The notes under the pieces are model-generated. The model ran no database searches. It worked only from the letters and a program-made list of their open reading frames with translations, and had not been told where the DNA came from. Positions 9,426-17,821 of a stretch of 64,000 nucleotides of DNA are shown in pieces (the first letter of the stretch is position 1; each line of letters begins with the position of its first letter). The stretch comes from Mycolicibacterium canariasense (lineage in GTDB: Bacteria; Actinomycetota; Actinomycetes; Mycobacteriales; Mycobacteriaceae), in contig NZ_LQOL01000052.1 of the NCBI RefSeq assembly GCF_002101555.1, positions 459,383 to 523,382 on the forward strand, given 5' to 3'. The translations under genes and the position numbers were made by a program.

Positions 9426-10583
9426 ATGGGCGTCATCAAGTTCGAGCGCACGCTGTTCGAGCCGGAGCACGACCTGTTCCGCGAGTCCTACCGCGCGTTC
9501 CTCGAGCGACATGCCACGCCGTTCCAGGAGGAGTGGGAGAAGGCCAAGATCGTCGACCGTGAGGTCTGGCGCGAGGCCGGCAAGCAGGGCTTTCTTGGGA
9601 TGGCCGTGCCCGAGGAGTACGGCGGCGGCGGCAACCCGGACTTCCGCTACAACGTCGTCGTCACCGAGGAGACGACCGCGGGACGGCACAGCGGCCTGGG
9701 CTTCACCCTGCAGAACGACGTCATCGCGCCGTACCTGCTGGAGCTCGCCGACGACGAGCAGAAGAAGCGCTGGCTGCCCGGCTTCTGCAGCGGGGAAGTG
9801 ATCGCGGCGATCGCAATGACCGAACCCGGCACCGGCAGCGACCTGCAGGGCATCAAGACCCGCGCGGTGAAACAGGGCGACCACTACGTCCTCAACGGAT
9901 CGAAGACCTTCATCACCAACGGAATCCACGCCGATTTGGTGATCGTGGTCGCCTGCACCGACCCGGACAAGGGCGCGCAGGGGTTCAGCCTGCTGGTCGT
10001 CGAGCGCGGTATGGCCGGCTTCGAGCGGGGTCGTCATCTGGACAAGATCGGTCTGGAGGCGCAGGACACCGCCGAGCTGTCGTTCACCGATGTGGTGGTG
10101 CCCGCCGAGAACCTGCTGGGCCAGGAGGGGATGGGCTTCATCTACCTGATGCAGAACCTGCCCCAGGAGCGGATCAGCATCGCCGTGATGGCCGCCGCGG
10201 CGATGGAGTCGACGCTGGAAGCCACGCTGCAGTACACGAAGGAGCGCAAGGCGTTCGGCAAGCCGATCGGCAGCTTCCAGAACAGCCGGTTCCTATTGGC
10301 CGAACTGGCCACCGAGGCCACCGCGGTGCGGATCATGGTCGACGAGTTCATCAGGCTGCATCTGGACCGGAAACTGACCGTGGACCAGGCCGCGATGGCC
10401 AAGTGGTACTCCACCGAGGCGCAGGTGCGCCTGGTCGACCGCTGCCTGCAGTTGCACGGGGGGTACGGATACATGCGCGAGTACCCCATTGCCAAGGCCT
10501 TCCTGGACTCCCGCATCCAGACCATCTACGGCGGCACCACCGAGATCATGAAAGAAATCGTCGGCCGAAGCCTGGGCGTCTGA
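9426..10583 (+). CDS. fadE20: acyl-CoA dehydrogenase FadE20
   Basis: A 385-residue canonical acyl-CoA dehydrogenase: alpha/beta/alpha domains with the FAD signatures AMTEPGTGSDLQG and GSKTFITNG, and the C-terminal helical bundle with ERKAFGKPIGSFQ and the GGTTEIMKEIVGRSLG end. Length and neighbourhood fit M. tuberculosis fadE20 (386 residues). It catalyses alpha,beta-oxidation of an acyl-CoA with FAD, passing electrons to ETF. The start ATG 9426 follows GGAGG at 9414 with ideal spacing. It is a single-gene unit behind a palindromic operator and is followed by a GC hairpin. Confidence 0.92.
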   Translation: MGVIKFERTLFEPEHDLFRESYRAFLERHATPFQEEWEKAKIVDREVWREAGKQGFLGMAVPEEYGGGGNPDFRYNVVVTEETTAGRHSGLGFTLQNDVIAPYLLELADDEQKKRWLPGFCSGEVIAAIAMTEPGTGSDLQGIKTRAVKQGDHYVLNGSKTFITNGIHADLVIVVACTDPDKGAQGFSLLVVERGMAGFERGRHLDKIGLEAQDTAELSFTDVVVPAENLLGQEGMGFIYLMQNLPQERISIAVMAAAAMESTLEATLQYTKERKAFGKPIGSFQNSRFLLAELATEATAVRIMVDEFIRLHLDRKLTVDQAAMAKWYSTEAQVRLVDRCLQLHGGYGYMREYPIAKAFLDSRIQTIYGGTTEIMKEIVGRSLGV

Positions 10584-10591
10584 GGCCCCCT

Positions 10592-10610
10592 GGGCGGCAC
10601 GCGGCCGCCC
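10592..10610 (+). terminator. hairpin after fadE20
   Basis: Seven-base GC arms, GGGCGGC and GCCGCCC, with a five-base loop lie eight bases after the fadE20 stop. There is no U-tract, as is usual for mycobacterial terminators. Confidence 0.5.
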
Positions 10611-10671
10611 GACACGCCTCCGGTACAGGTCGCGATATCCCACGAGATGGCGTCCCGCTGACGCAGAGTTG

Positions 10672-10690
10672 ACGAAAGCGATACTTTCGT
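10672..10690. promoter_or_regulatory. inverted repeat upstream of the LGFP protein gene
   Basis: ACGAAAG-CGATA-CTTTCGT is a perfect seven-base-arm palindrome ending 27 bases before the downstream start codon. It overlaps a TTGACG hexamer (10669-10674) and a TACTTT hexamer (10682-10687). It could be an operator or a leader hairpin. Function is inferred from position only. Confidence 0.4.
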
Positions 10691-10717
10691 GGGGTTTGCA
10701 CGAGTTCGGGAGGACTG

Positions 10718-12805
10718 ATGACCAGGCAGCGAACCCGGCTGCGCACCGCCGCCGGGCGTGCGTTGCTGGGGTTGGCGGGGCCGGTGATGGTGGCAGCCAT
10801 GGTGCTGTACGCGGCACCGGCTTTCGCCACACCCGAGAGCGACGCGGATGCGGCGATCAGCGCAGCGTGGGACGGTGCCGGGGGTGACACCGGACCGCTG
10901 GGCGCCAAGGACGGTGGCGTCTATGCGGTCGGCACGGGCTTCGGGCAGAACTTTGCCGGGGGCAAGATCTTCTTCACTCCGGAGACGGGCGCTCACATCA
11001 TGACGGGCGCGATCCTGGACAAGTACGAGTCCCTCGGCGGGCCGGCCGACAGCGATCTGGGCTTCCCGACCATCGACGAGGGGCCGGGCCGCGCGCCCGA
11101 CAGTCGCAACACCACGTTCAGTGCCGCCGACAATCCGGTCATCTTCTGGACCCCGGACAACGGGGCGCGGGTGGTGCGCGGGCCGATCAATGCCGCCTGG
11201 GACAAGCTCGGCGGTTCGGCCGCGGTGCTCGGTGTGCCGTCCGGGGACGAGACCTCGCGCGGGGACGTGATCTCCCAGCAGTTCACCGGCGGTGAGGTGT
11301 CGTGGAACCGCAAGACCAAGCAGTTCACCACGAACCCGCCGGAGTTGGCCGACCAGCTCGCCGGGCTGGAGGTGCCCTCGGACGCAACGTCGGAGATCGC
11401 CGCGGCGCGCCGCGCGGCCGGGGGTGCGCTCGGCCCGCTGGGTGCACCGGACGGCGGACAGTACGCGATCGGCTCCGACGGTGTCGGTCAGAACTTCGCC
11501 GGTGGCAAGATCTTCTACAGCCCGGCCACCGGTGCCAACGTGGTGACCGGGCAGGTGCTGGCCAAATACGAGAGCGTCGGAGGTCCGACGGGCGATCTGG
11601 GATTCCCGACGGCCAGCGAGGCCGACGGGGGACTGGCGCCGGCCAGCCGCTTCGTGCCCTTCGCCGCCGCGGACCAGCCCGTCATCTTCTGGACGCCTGA
11701 CTTCGGCGCGGTGATCGTGCGCGGAGCGATGAACGCCGCATGGCAGAAACTCGGTGGGGCGACCGGCGAACTGGGAGCCCCCAAAGGCGACCAAACCGAG
11801 AACGGCGACGTCGTCAGCCAACAGTTCAGCGGTGGCAGCATCTCCTGGAATCGGGCGACGCGCACCTTCAGCACCGAACCCGCGAGCCTGCAGCCGCAGC
11901 TGGCCGGGCTGGAGGTGCCGGGCGCGGATGCACCGAAGGCGCCGGCCGCCGAGCCCACCGGCGGCGACGGCAAGAAGTGGTACGCGTGGAGCTGGTGGTG
12001 GCTGCTGGGCTTGATCCCGCTGCTGGCATTGGTCGGCCTGATCGCCGTGGCGGTGCTGCGTAATCGGCGGTCCCGTGACGAGCACTTCACCGACGATCAC
12101 TACGCCGAGTACGAGTCCGGCTATGGCGAGAGTTACGAGCACGCCGGTTACGAGAATGCCGGTTATGACCGGACCGGTTTCGACAAGCCCGGATTCGATG
12201 ATGACGGTTACGACTCGCACGAGCCCGACGATTACGAGACCGGCCCGGCCGGCTTCGGTCAGGAGCCCGGTGGGTATTCGCCGCAGAGCCCGTGGGCGCT
12301 GGCGGTGCCGGGGGCCGAAGACCCTGCCGACACCTCCGATGACGCCGACAACGCCGACTTCGTCGACACGGCGCCGACGCGTATCGAGTCCGACGTCCCG
12401 GCCGACCCCGCCGAACGTGCCGAAGAAAGACCCGAACGACCCGAAGAAGAACTCGAAGAGGAACCCGGCGAAGAACCGGCGGCCGAAGCCGATAGCGAAC
12501 CGCCGACGACCGGAGTGAGTCTGGTGGGCGGCCTGGCACCCACTCCACGCTCCACTTATGAACCCGATTTCCCCAGCGGGCGGCACGCGGCCATCCAGAT
12601 CGAGGAGCCGGATCCGTCGCGCACCTCGGTACGGCCGGCCGGCAGCGATCCGTTCCGCGCGCCCGACGGCTACCTGGTCAAGGCCGATACCGGAACCGGC
12701 CTGTACTGGACTCCGGGAACGCCCGGCTATGACCGGACGCCGGCTGATATCTGGTTCGCCAGTGAGGAATTCGCGGTGACGAACGGATTCGTCCGGGCGG
12801 AGTGA
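10718..12805 (+). CDS. LGFP-repeat envelope protein with one membrane anchor and acidic cytoplasmic tail
   Basis: A 695-residue protein with an N-terminal signal segment (about 10-37, ending AFA). An extracytoplasmic part follows with two blocks of LGFP-type repeats (motifs DLGFPT, GQNFAGGKIF, VIFWTPD; about residues 40-400). Then come one transmembrane helix (about 425-447), a basic stop-transfer RNRRSR, and a long Tyr/Asp/Glu-rich tail. LGFP repeats occur in actinobacterial proteins thought to contact the cell wall. It matches the membrane protein next to lexA in M. tuberculosis (Rv2721c, similar length). The start has a GGGAGG site. The acidic tail contains tandem YENAGY/YEHAGY-like units. 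Confidence 0.82.
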   Translation: MTRQRTRLRTAAGRALLGLAGPVMVAAMVLYAAPAFATPESDADAAISAAWDGAGGDTGPLGAKDGGVYAVGTGFGQNFAGGKIFFTPETGAHIMTGAILDKYESLGGPADSDLGFPTIDEGPGRAPDSRNTTFSAADNPVIFWTPDNGARVVRGPINAAWDKLGGSAAVLGVPSGDETSRGDVISQQFTGGEVSWNRKTKQFTTNPPELADQLAGLEVPSDATSEIAAARRAAGGALGPLGAPDGGQYAIGSDGVGQNFAGGKIFYSPATGANVVTGQVLAKYESVGGPTGDLGFPTASEADGGLAPASRFVPFAAADQPVIFWTPDFGAVIVRGAMNAAWQKLGGATGELGAPKGDQTENGDVVSQQFSGGSISWNRATRTFSTEPASLQPQLAGLEVPGADAPKAPAAEPTGGDGKKWYAWSWWWLLGLIPLLALVGLIAVAVLRNRRSRDEHFTDDHYAEYESGYGESYEHAGYENAGYDRTGFDKPGFDDDGYDSHEPDDYETGPAGFGQEPGGYSPQSPWALAVPGAEDPADTSDDADNADFVDTAPTRIESDVPADPAERAEERPERPEEELEEEPGEEPAAEADSEPPTTGVSLVGGLAPTPRSTYEPDFPSGRHAAIQIEEPDPSRTSVRPAGSDPFRAPDGYLVKADTGTGLYWTPGTPGYDRTPADIWFASEEFAVTNGFVRAE

Positions 12806-12812
12806 GTGCCCG

Positions 12813-13487
12813 TCAGATCTTGCGGATGACGGTCACGACCTTGCCCAGCACGACCGCGTCGTTGCCGGGGATCGGGTCGAACGCCCGGTTGTGCGGCATC
12901 AGCCAGACCTGACCGCGCGTCCGCTTGAAGGTCTTGACGGTGGCCTCGCCGTCGATCATGGCCGCGACGATATCGCCGTTGTCGGCGACGTTCTGTTGCC
13001 GGACCACCACCCAGTCGCCATCGCAGATGGCCGCGTCGACCATCGACTCGCCGACCACCTTGAGCAGGAACAGCGAGCCTTCGCCGACCAGTTCGCGCGG
13101 TAGCGGGAAGACATCCTCGACGGCCTCCTCGGCCAGGATCGGCCCGCCGGCGGCGATCCGGCCCAGCACCGGCACGAAGGTGGGCTCGGGCAGGGCATCG
13201 GAGCCGGCGACATCGGTGGCCACGATCGGGGTGACGGTGTCATCGGCGCCGCGGACATCCACCGCGCGCGGACGGTTGGGGTCGCGGCGCAGGTAGCCCT
13301 TGCGTTCCAGGGTGCGCAGCTGGTGTGCCACCGATGACGTGGAGGTCAGACCGACCGCGTCCCCGATCTCGCGGATGCTGGGCGGATACCCGCGACTGGT
13401 GACCGACGCGCGGATGACCTCGAGGATCGTGCGCTGTCGCTCGGTGAGTCCCGACCGCGGTTCAGGGGTGTCGGTGTGCTCGCTCAT
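12813..13487 (-). CDS. lexA: SOS repressor LexA
   Basis: LexA represses DNA-damage genes and self-cleaves when RecA filaments form. The 224-residue protein has a winged helix-turn-helix (about 15-75, with YPPSIREIGDAVGLTSTSSV). The Ala-Gly scissile bond lies in GRIAAGGP, the catalytic serine in VVGESMVD and the lysine in ATVKTFKR, so it should be active. A longer frame extends upstream, but ATG 13487 matches the family start and sits seven bases after a TAGATT -10, indicating a leaderless mRNA. Divergent from the chiZ-like gene. Confidence 0.95.
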   Translation of the reverse strand: MSEHTDTPEPRSGLTERQRTILEVIRASVTSRGYPPSIREIGDAVGLTSTSSVAHQLRTLERKGYLRRDPNRPRAVDVRGADDTVTPIVATDVAGSDALPEPTFVPVLGRIAAGGPILAEEAVEDVFPLPRELVGEGSLFLLKVVGESMVDAAICDGDWVVVRQQNVADNGDIVAAMIDGEATVKTFKRTRGQVWLMPHNRAFDPIPGNDAVVLGKVVTVIRKI

Positions 13488-13494
13488 GGCGCCG

Positions 13495-13535
13495 AATCTA
13501 GTCGCACCGCCGGCATTAATCAAACATGTGTTCGA
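13495..13535 (-). promoter_or_regulatory. lexA promoter with SOS box
   Basis: On the minus strand: -35 TTGATT (13518-13523), a 17-base spacer and -10 TAGATT (13495-13500). The SOS box TCAAACATGTGTTCGA (13520-13535), reverse complement TCGAACACATGTTTGA, overlaps the -35 and agrees with the mycobacterial consensus TCGAAC-N4-GTTCGA at all but one base. LexA bound here would shut its own promoter. Confidence 0.85.
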
Positions 13536-13644
13536 GGCGTGTCGGCGCGAGGTCGAATGCGGGGCCCGGCGTGGCTGGTGCGACCTCTGTGGCTTGAGTG
13601 ACGCACGCGACTTGTCGGTGGGTGCCTTTATCGTTTGCAACAGT

Positions 13645-13702
13645 TCGATCACATGTTCTACCGATCGAACACCTGATCGACTATCTTCGAACACAAGAGC
13701 GA
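13645..13702 (+). promoter_or_regulatory. cluster of degenerate SOS boxes before the chiZ-like gene
   Basis: Three SOS-like sequences precede the chiZ-like gene: TCGATCACATGTTCTA (13645-13660, two mismatches to TCGAAC-N4-GTTCGA), TCGAACACCTGATCGA (13665-13680, one mismatch) and a weaker TCGAAC half-site at 13687-13692. LexA control of this gene is established in M. tuberculosis (Rv2719c). Multiple boxes could give graded or cooperative repression. Confidence 0.65.
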
Positions 13703-13736
13703 ACGACCGGCAGGAAAACCCAGGAAAGGCTCAACC

Positions 13737-14315
13737 ATGACCGTCATGGACACCCGATTCGGCACCGAATTCGATGATGCGTTCGATTCCAGCTTCGATT
13801 CTCAGTTCGAGGCGCCTTTCGAGGCCCGGCGCCGGGCTCCGTTCGAGGACCGCGAGTTCGACCGGGCCCGGGTGGCGGTCCGCCGGCCCGCCCCGGCCGA
13901 GGTATGGCCGCTGCCGCGCGATGTCGTCGTGCGCCGCCGCCGGCCGCAGGTGCGCCGGCCGGCGGGGGCGGCCTTCGGCTATCGGGGCACCGGGGTGCTG
14001 ATGTCGCGGGCATCGCGCCGCCGGCGCCCGATCACGCCGGTCACCACCGTGGTGCTGGCGTTGATCGCCGCGGCGATCACGGTGTGGCTGGGTCTGGTCG
14101 CGCAGGTGGGCAGCGGCGTCGGCGAAACGGCGGTGCAGGTGCCCACCCGGCTCTCGGTCGTTCAGGTCGAGGCGGGGGAGACGCTGCAGCACGTGGCACA
14201 GCGGGTGGCGCCCGACGCGCCGGTGAACTCCGTGGTGGATCGCATCAAGGAGCTCAACAAACTGGACTCGAGTGCGGTGCTGGCCGGCCAAACCCTCATC
14301 GCGCCGATCGGCTGA
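13737..14315 (+). CDS. ChiZ-like LysM cell-division inhibitor (Rv2719c type)
   Basis: A 192-residue single-pass membrane protein. The N-terminal cytoplasmic region (1-100) is rich in Asp/Phe then Arg. One transmembrane helix spans about 102-122, and an external LysM domain covers about 140-192 (VEAGETLQHVAQ ... LNKLDSSAVLAGQTL). The M. tuberculosis counterpart, divergent from lexA, is a damage-induced cell-wall protein that slows division. Location and the SOS boxes support the same role. ATG 13737 follows AGGAAAGG. Confidence 0.85.
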   Translation: MTVMDTRFGTEFDDAFDSSFDSQFEAPFEARRRAPFEDREFDRARVAVRRPAPAEVWPLPRDVVVRRRRPQVRRPAGAAFGYRGTGVLMSRASRRRRPITPVTTVVLALIAAAITVWLGLVAQVGSGVGETAVQVPTRLSVVQVEAGETLQHVAQRVAPDAPVNSVVDRIKELNKLDSSAVLAGQTLIAPIG

Positions 14316-14389
14316 GCCGCCCGAGGGTGGTGCAGGTAGGCTCGGAGGCGTTCGATCTGGTCGACATGCGGCACGGCGAAGGAGCGGTG

Positions 14390-14854
14390 ATGCACTGTCC
14401 GTTCTGCCGCCACCCGGATTCGCGAGTCGTCGATTCCCGTGAGACCGACGAGGGCCAGGCCATCCGACGCCGGCGCTCGTGCCCGGAATGCGGCCGCCGC
14501 TTCACCACCGTGGAAACCGCCGTGCTCGCCGTGGTGAAACGCAGCGGGGTCACCGAACCGTTCAGCCGTGAGAAGGTCATCAAGGGCGTGCGCCGCGCCT
14601 GCCAGGGCCGGCAGGTCGACGATGATGCACTGAATCTGCTGGCCCAACAGGTGGAGGACGCCGTCCGGGCCGCGGGTTCACCCGAGATTCCCAGCCACGA
14701 CGTCGGCCTGGCCATCCTCGGACCGCTGCGCGAACTCGACGAGGTGGCCTACCTGAGGTTCGCCTCGGTGTACCGGTCGTTCAGCTCGGCCGAAGACTTC
14801 GAGCGCGAGATCGCCGAACTGCGCGCTCACCGCCGGATCAGCAGTCCCGGCTGA
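14390..14854 (+). CDS. nrdR: transcriptional repressor NrdR
   Basis: NrdR represses ribonucleotide reductase genes according to ATP/dATP state. The 154-residue protein has the N-terminal zinc ribbon (MHCPFC at the start and SCPECGRRF at about 31-39, four cysteines) and the ATP-cone domain (about 46-136). Length is typical. ATG 14390 is preceded by GAAGGAG. It follows the chiZ-like gene by 74 bases on the same strand, as in M. tuberculosis (Rv2718c). Confidence 0.95.
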   Translation: MHCPFCRHPDSRVVDSRETDEGQAIRRRRSCPECGRRFTTVETAVLAVVKRSGVTEPFSREKVIKGVRRACQGRQVDDDALNLLAQQVEDAVRAAGSPEIPSHDVGLAILGPLRELDEVAYLRFASVYRSFSSAEDFEREIAELRAHRRISSPG

Positions 14855-14873
14855 CCGTCCGGTCCGGCCGCCG

Positions 14874-15575
14874 TCAGTCCACCAGCGTATTGCCGTCGTG
14901 CACGACGCGTCCGCCGACCTTCACCCAGCCCTGTGGATCCCACCAGGTGTCGATCCGTGACCCCTTGCCCTGGATGATGTGCAGATCGCGGCTGAGATAG
15001 TCGGTCATACGGACCGCCGCCGCGCCCGTTGCCTCATCCTCGACGATGCCCAGATTCGGGGCGAACATCCTCGACCGCAGCTCGCCGGCGGCGGCATCGG
15101 TCCAGGCCCAGACGTAATGCTCGGCATCGCCCGTGTAATCGGCAGGGTCGCTGGTCAGCACGTCCTCGATCGACGCCAGGTCGTAGATCGCGAACTCCGG
15201 CGCCCACTCGGCCCGCGCGCTGATCACGGTGAGGTCGGCACCGGAATCGTCGGTGCGGTACTCGACCTGCACCAGCCCGGCCGGCACCTGCAGGGTCCGG
15301 ACCGGGATGCCGCGTTCGCGCAGCCACCACGCCGCGCCGACGGTCGGATGCCCGGCGAACGGAATCTCGACGGCGGGGGTGAAGATGTGCGCGCTCGCCG
15401 TCGTCGCACCCGGGGCGGGAACGTCGACGAAAATCGTTTCGCTGTAGCCCAATTCGGTGGCCAACCGTTGCCGGTCGGCCGGGTCGACAGCCGCGGCGTC
15501 GACCACGCCGAGCGGATTGCCGAACTCGCCTTCGGGAGTGGTGAACACTCGCAGCACGCTCACATCGACCGCCAT
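14874..15575 (-). CDS. PhzF-family isomerase/epimerase-like protein
   Basis: A 233-residue protein of the PhzF/diaminopimelate-epimerase fold. Family marks are FGNPLGVV near residue 18, the catalytic-glutamate region LGYSETIFVD, FAGHPTVGAAW and a glycine-rich segment EDEATGAAAVRM. Reaction is unknown outside phenazine producers, and no phenazine genes are nearby. Convergent with nrdR (19 bases) and matches the Rv2716 position of M. tuberculosis. Confidence 0.82.
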   Translation of the reverse strand: MAVDVSVLRVFTTPEGEFGNPLGVVDAAAVDPADRQRLATELGYSETIFVDVPAPGATTASAHIFTPAVEIPFAGHPTVGAAWWLRERGIPVRTLQVPAGLVQVEYRTDDSGADLTVISARAEWAPEFAIYDLASIEDVLTSDPADYTGDAEHYVWAWTDAAAGELRSRMFAPNLGIVEDEATGAAAVRMTDYLSRDLHIIQGKGSRIDTWWDPQGWVKVGGRVVHDGNTLVD

Positions 15576-15605
15576 GCAACCGATCGTAGTAGGCGTGATC
15601 GCGCG

Positions 15606-16637
15606 TCAGGTGGCGCTTCGCTCATCCCCGCCGATGGCGTCCAGCACCGCCACCCGGGTGTCCAGTGAACCGGTGATCGCCTTCTCGCTGATGCCCGAAC
15701 GCAACAACTCGCGCAGTAGATCCTGGTCATAGCGGGCCGGCTGGGTCGAGTCGATGAAACGCTCGACGATCTCGACGAACCGGTCGGGGTCGTCGTGGAA
15801 CGGAAAATGCCCGGACCCGTCGAAGATGGCCAACTGTGACCCGGGCATGGCCGAATGTGCCAGGTGGGCATGGCTGACCGGGATCACCGAATCGTGCTTG
15901 CCCCAAACGAGCTGAACCGGAACCGATTCGGTCAAATAACATCGATCCAGCATGGTGACCACCTGGCCGCGCCAGTCCACCACCGCACGCAACGTCCGCG
16001 CGAACGCCGATGACGCCGTGGGCTCGGGAAGGTCGTTGAGCACGCGCAACACATCGGGCAGATCGCGCCCCACCCCGGTCGAACCGAACAGCGTCCCGCC
16101 GATCCGGCCGGCCGCCTGCAGGGCGGGCAACACCAACGGCAACCGCAGCAGGGCCAGCGCTTCGCTGCCCATCGGCAGCGACGCGACCCGAAGGGCGATG
16201 TTCACGTCCTTGGTGACCCCGCCGGAGCCCACCAGTACCAGGCGGTCGACCAACTGCGGGAACTGGTAGGCGAACTGCATCGCCACGCCGCCGCCCAGCG
16301 AGTGACCCACCACCGTGACGCGGTCGACGTCCAGCACGGACAACAGATCGCGCATCCCGTTGGCGTACGCGGCAACCGAGTAGTCCGCCCGCGGCTTGTC
16401 GGACTGACCATGGCCCAGCAGGTCGGGCGCGATCACGGTGAACCGCTGTGCCAGGGCGGCCTGCACCGTATGCCAGGTCGTCGAGTTGTCCCCGATGCCG
16501 TGGATCAGCAGGATCGCCGGCCCCGACCCGCAGATCCGGAACGCGCGGCGGTAGCCGTGGATCGTGCGGAACTGCAGGGTGGGCGTGGTCTCGCGCACCG
16601 GCCGAAGCTTGGTTTTCCGTTCGGTCATCTCCGCCAT
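15606..16637 (-). CDS. alpha/beta hydrolase (Rv2715 type)
   Basis: A 343-residue alpha/beta-fold hydrolase with the oxyanion motif LIHGIGDNS, nucleophile elbow GHSLGGG (serine at about 112), an acid after the cap domain (VWGKHDSVIP) and histidine in GSGHFPF. The complete triad suggests an active esterase-type enzyme of unknown substrate. Size and context match M. tuberculosis Rv2715. It lies 35 bases after the PAC2 gene on the same strand and may share its transcript. Confidence 0.85.
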   Translation of the reverse strand: MAEMTERKTKLRPVRETTPTLQFRTIHGYRRAFRICGSGPAILLIHGIGDNSTTWHTVQAALAQRFTVIAPDLLGHGQSDKPRADYSVAAYANGMRDLLSVLDVDRVTVVGHSLGGGVAMQFAYQFPQLVDRLVLVGSGGVTKDVNIALRVASLPMGSEALALLRLPLVLPALQAAGRIGGTLFGSTGVGRDLPDVLRVLNDLPEPTASSAFARTLRAVVDWRGQVVTMLDRCYLTESVPVQLVWGKHDSVIPVSHAHLAHSAMPGSQLAIFDGSGHFPFHDDPDRFVEIVERFIDSTQPARYDQDLLRELLRSGISEKAITGSLDTRVAVLDAIGGDERSAT

Positions 16638-16672
16638 GTCCTTCCCCGACCTCGATGCCGAAGCAGTATCGG

Positions 16673-17674
16673 CTAGGTGTCGTCCTGGCCGTCAGGGAAC
16701 CCGTCGGAGAAGCCTTCTCTGAACTTGTCGTCCGCCTGCTGCGCCAGGAACCGCTCGAACTCCGCACCCAACTCGTCGCCGCTGGGCAGATCCTCGTCGC
16801 GGGCTAACAACGACCGGTTTTCCTGAGCGGCGACGAATGCATCGTACTGGCGCTCCAAAGCCGTCACCACCTGAGCGACCTCGGCGCTCGCCGCCACCTG
16901 CTCGTTGATCTTCGTATGCACCTCAGCTGCGGCTTCGCCGAGCGCGGCAAGGGGGATCTGCAGTCCGGCGCAGCGGGCAACCTCGGCCAGCAGGGTCTCG
17001 GCGGCCGGTGGATAAGGAGTTTGCGCCAGGTAGTGCGGCACATGCACGGTGAACCCCAGCGCATCGTGGCCGTGCTGGCCCATCCGGAACTCCAGCAGGT
17101 TCGACACGCTCGCCGGCACCTGGACCTCGCCGACCCACGGGGTGTACTCGCTGATGAGTTCCTTGTTGGTGGAGTGCGCGGTCAGCGTCACCGGCCGGGT
17201 GTGCGGCACCGCCATCGGGATGGTGCCCAACCCGATGACCTGACGGACGTCGAGCCGTTCGGCCAGCAGTCGCACCGCGCTGATGAACCGTTCCCAGCGC
17301 AGGTCCGGTTCCAGCCCGGCCAGCAGCAGGAACGGGGTGCCAGCGCTGTCGCGCAGCGCATACAGGTTCAGTTCGGGCTGGTCGTAGCTGGTGAAATGAT
17401 CGGTTTTGAAGGTCATCAACGGGCGTCGGGACCGGTAGTCGAGCAGTTCGTCGATCGCGAACGACGCCACCAGTTCGGTGTCCAGCGTGTCTTTCAGGTG
17501 CTGGGCGGCCAGCCGGACGGCGTGCCCCGCGTCCGAGAACCCCTCCAGCGCATGGATCAGCACCGGACCGCGCCCATCCGACGCGGACAGTTGCGGTGCC
17601 GGGAACTCCAGCTCGTACATGCCCGTCTGGTCGGGTTGATAGTGCGGTTCCGGGTGACCTGATTGATCGACCAT
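16673..17674 (-). CDS. PAC2-family protein (Rv2714 type)
   Basis: A 333-residue member of the PAC2 family, related to proteasome-assembly chaperone 2 of eukaryotes and archaea. A core alpha/beta domain covers about 35-250 (LIHALEGFSDAGHAVRLA; GLGTIPMAVPHTRP). A helical, partly coiled acidic C-terminus (about 255-333) follows. Actinobacteria have proteasomes, but the role of these proteins is not settled. The start ATG 17674 is fixed by a strong AGGAGGTG site six bases upstream. Confidence 0.85.
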   Translation of the reverse strand: MVDQSGHPEPHYQPDQTGMYELEFPAPQLSASDGRGPVLIHALEGFSDAGHAVRLAAQHLKDTLDTELVASFAIDELLDYRSRRPLMTFKTDHFTSYDQPELNLYALRDSAGTPFLLLAGLEPDLRWERFISAVRLLAERLDVRQVIGLGTIPMAVPHTRPVTLTAHSTNKELISEYTPWVGEVQVPASVSNLLEFRMGQHGHDALGFTVHVPHYLAQTPYPPAAETLLAEVARCAGLQIPLAALGEAAAEVHTKINEQVAASAEVAQVVTALERQYDAFVAAQENRSLLARDEDLPSGDELGAEFERFLAQQADDKFREGFSDGFPDGQDDT

Positions 17675-17821
17675 GTGCTTCACCTCCTCTTCACCAGATT
17701 GTCTCGTATTTTGCCTTTCAAACAGCGTGCGCCCCCCGGCTATGCCCCGTCGATGTCGCGTCGGCGCCCCGCCGGATCTCCTCCCAGCGCTTTCACCAGG
17801 TTTGTCGGGCAGGATCATGAC

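Noticed and set aside
17663..17821. Upstream extension of the serine protease lipoprotein
   Set aside because: It would place about 50 polar residues before the lipobox signal peptide; GTG 17822 has a ribosome site and correct signal geometry.
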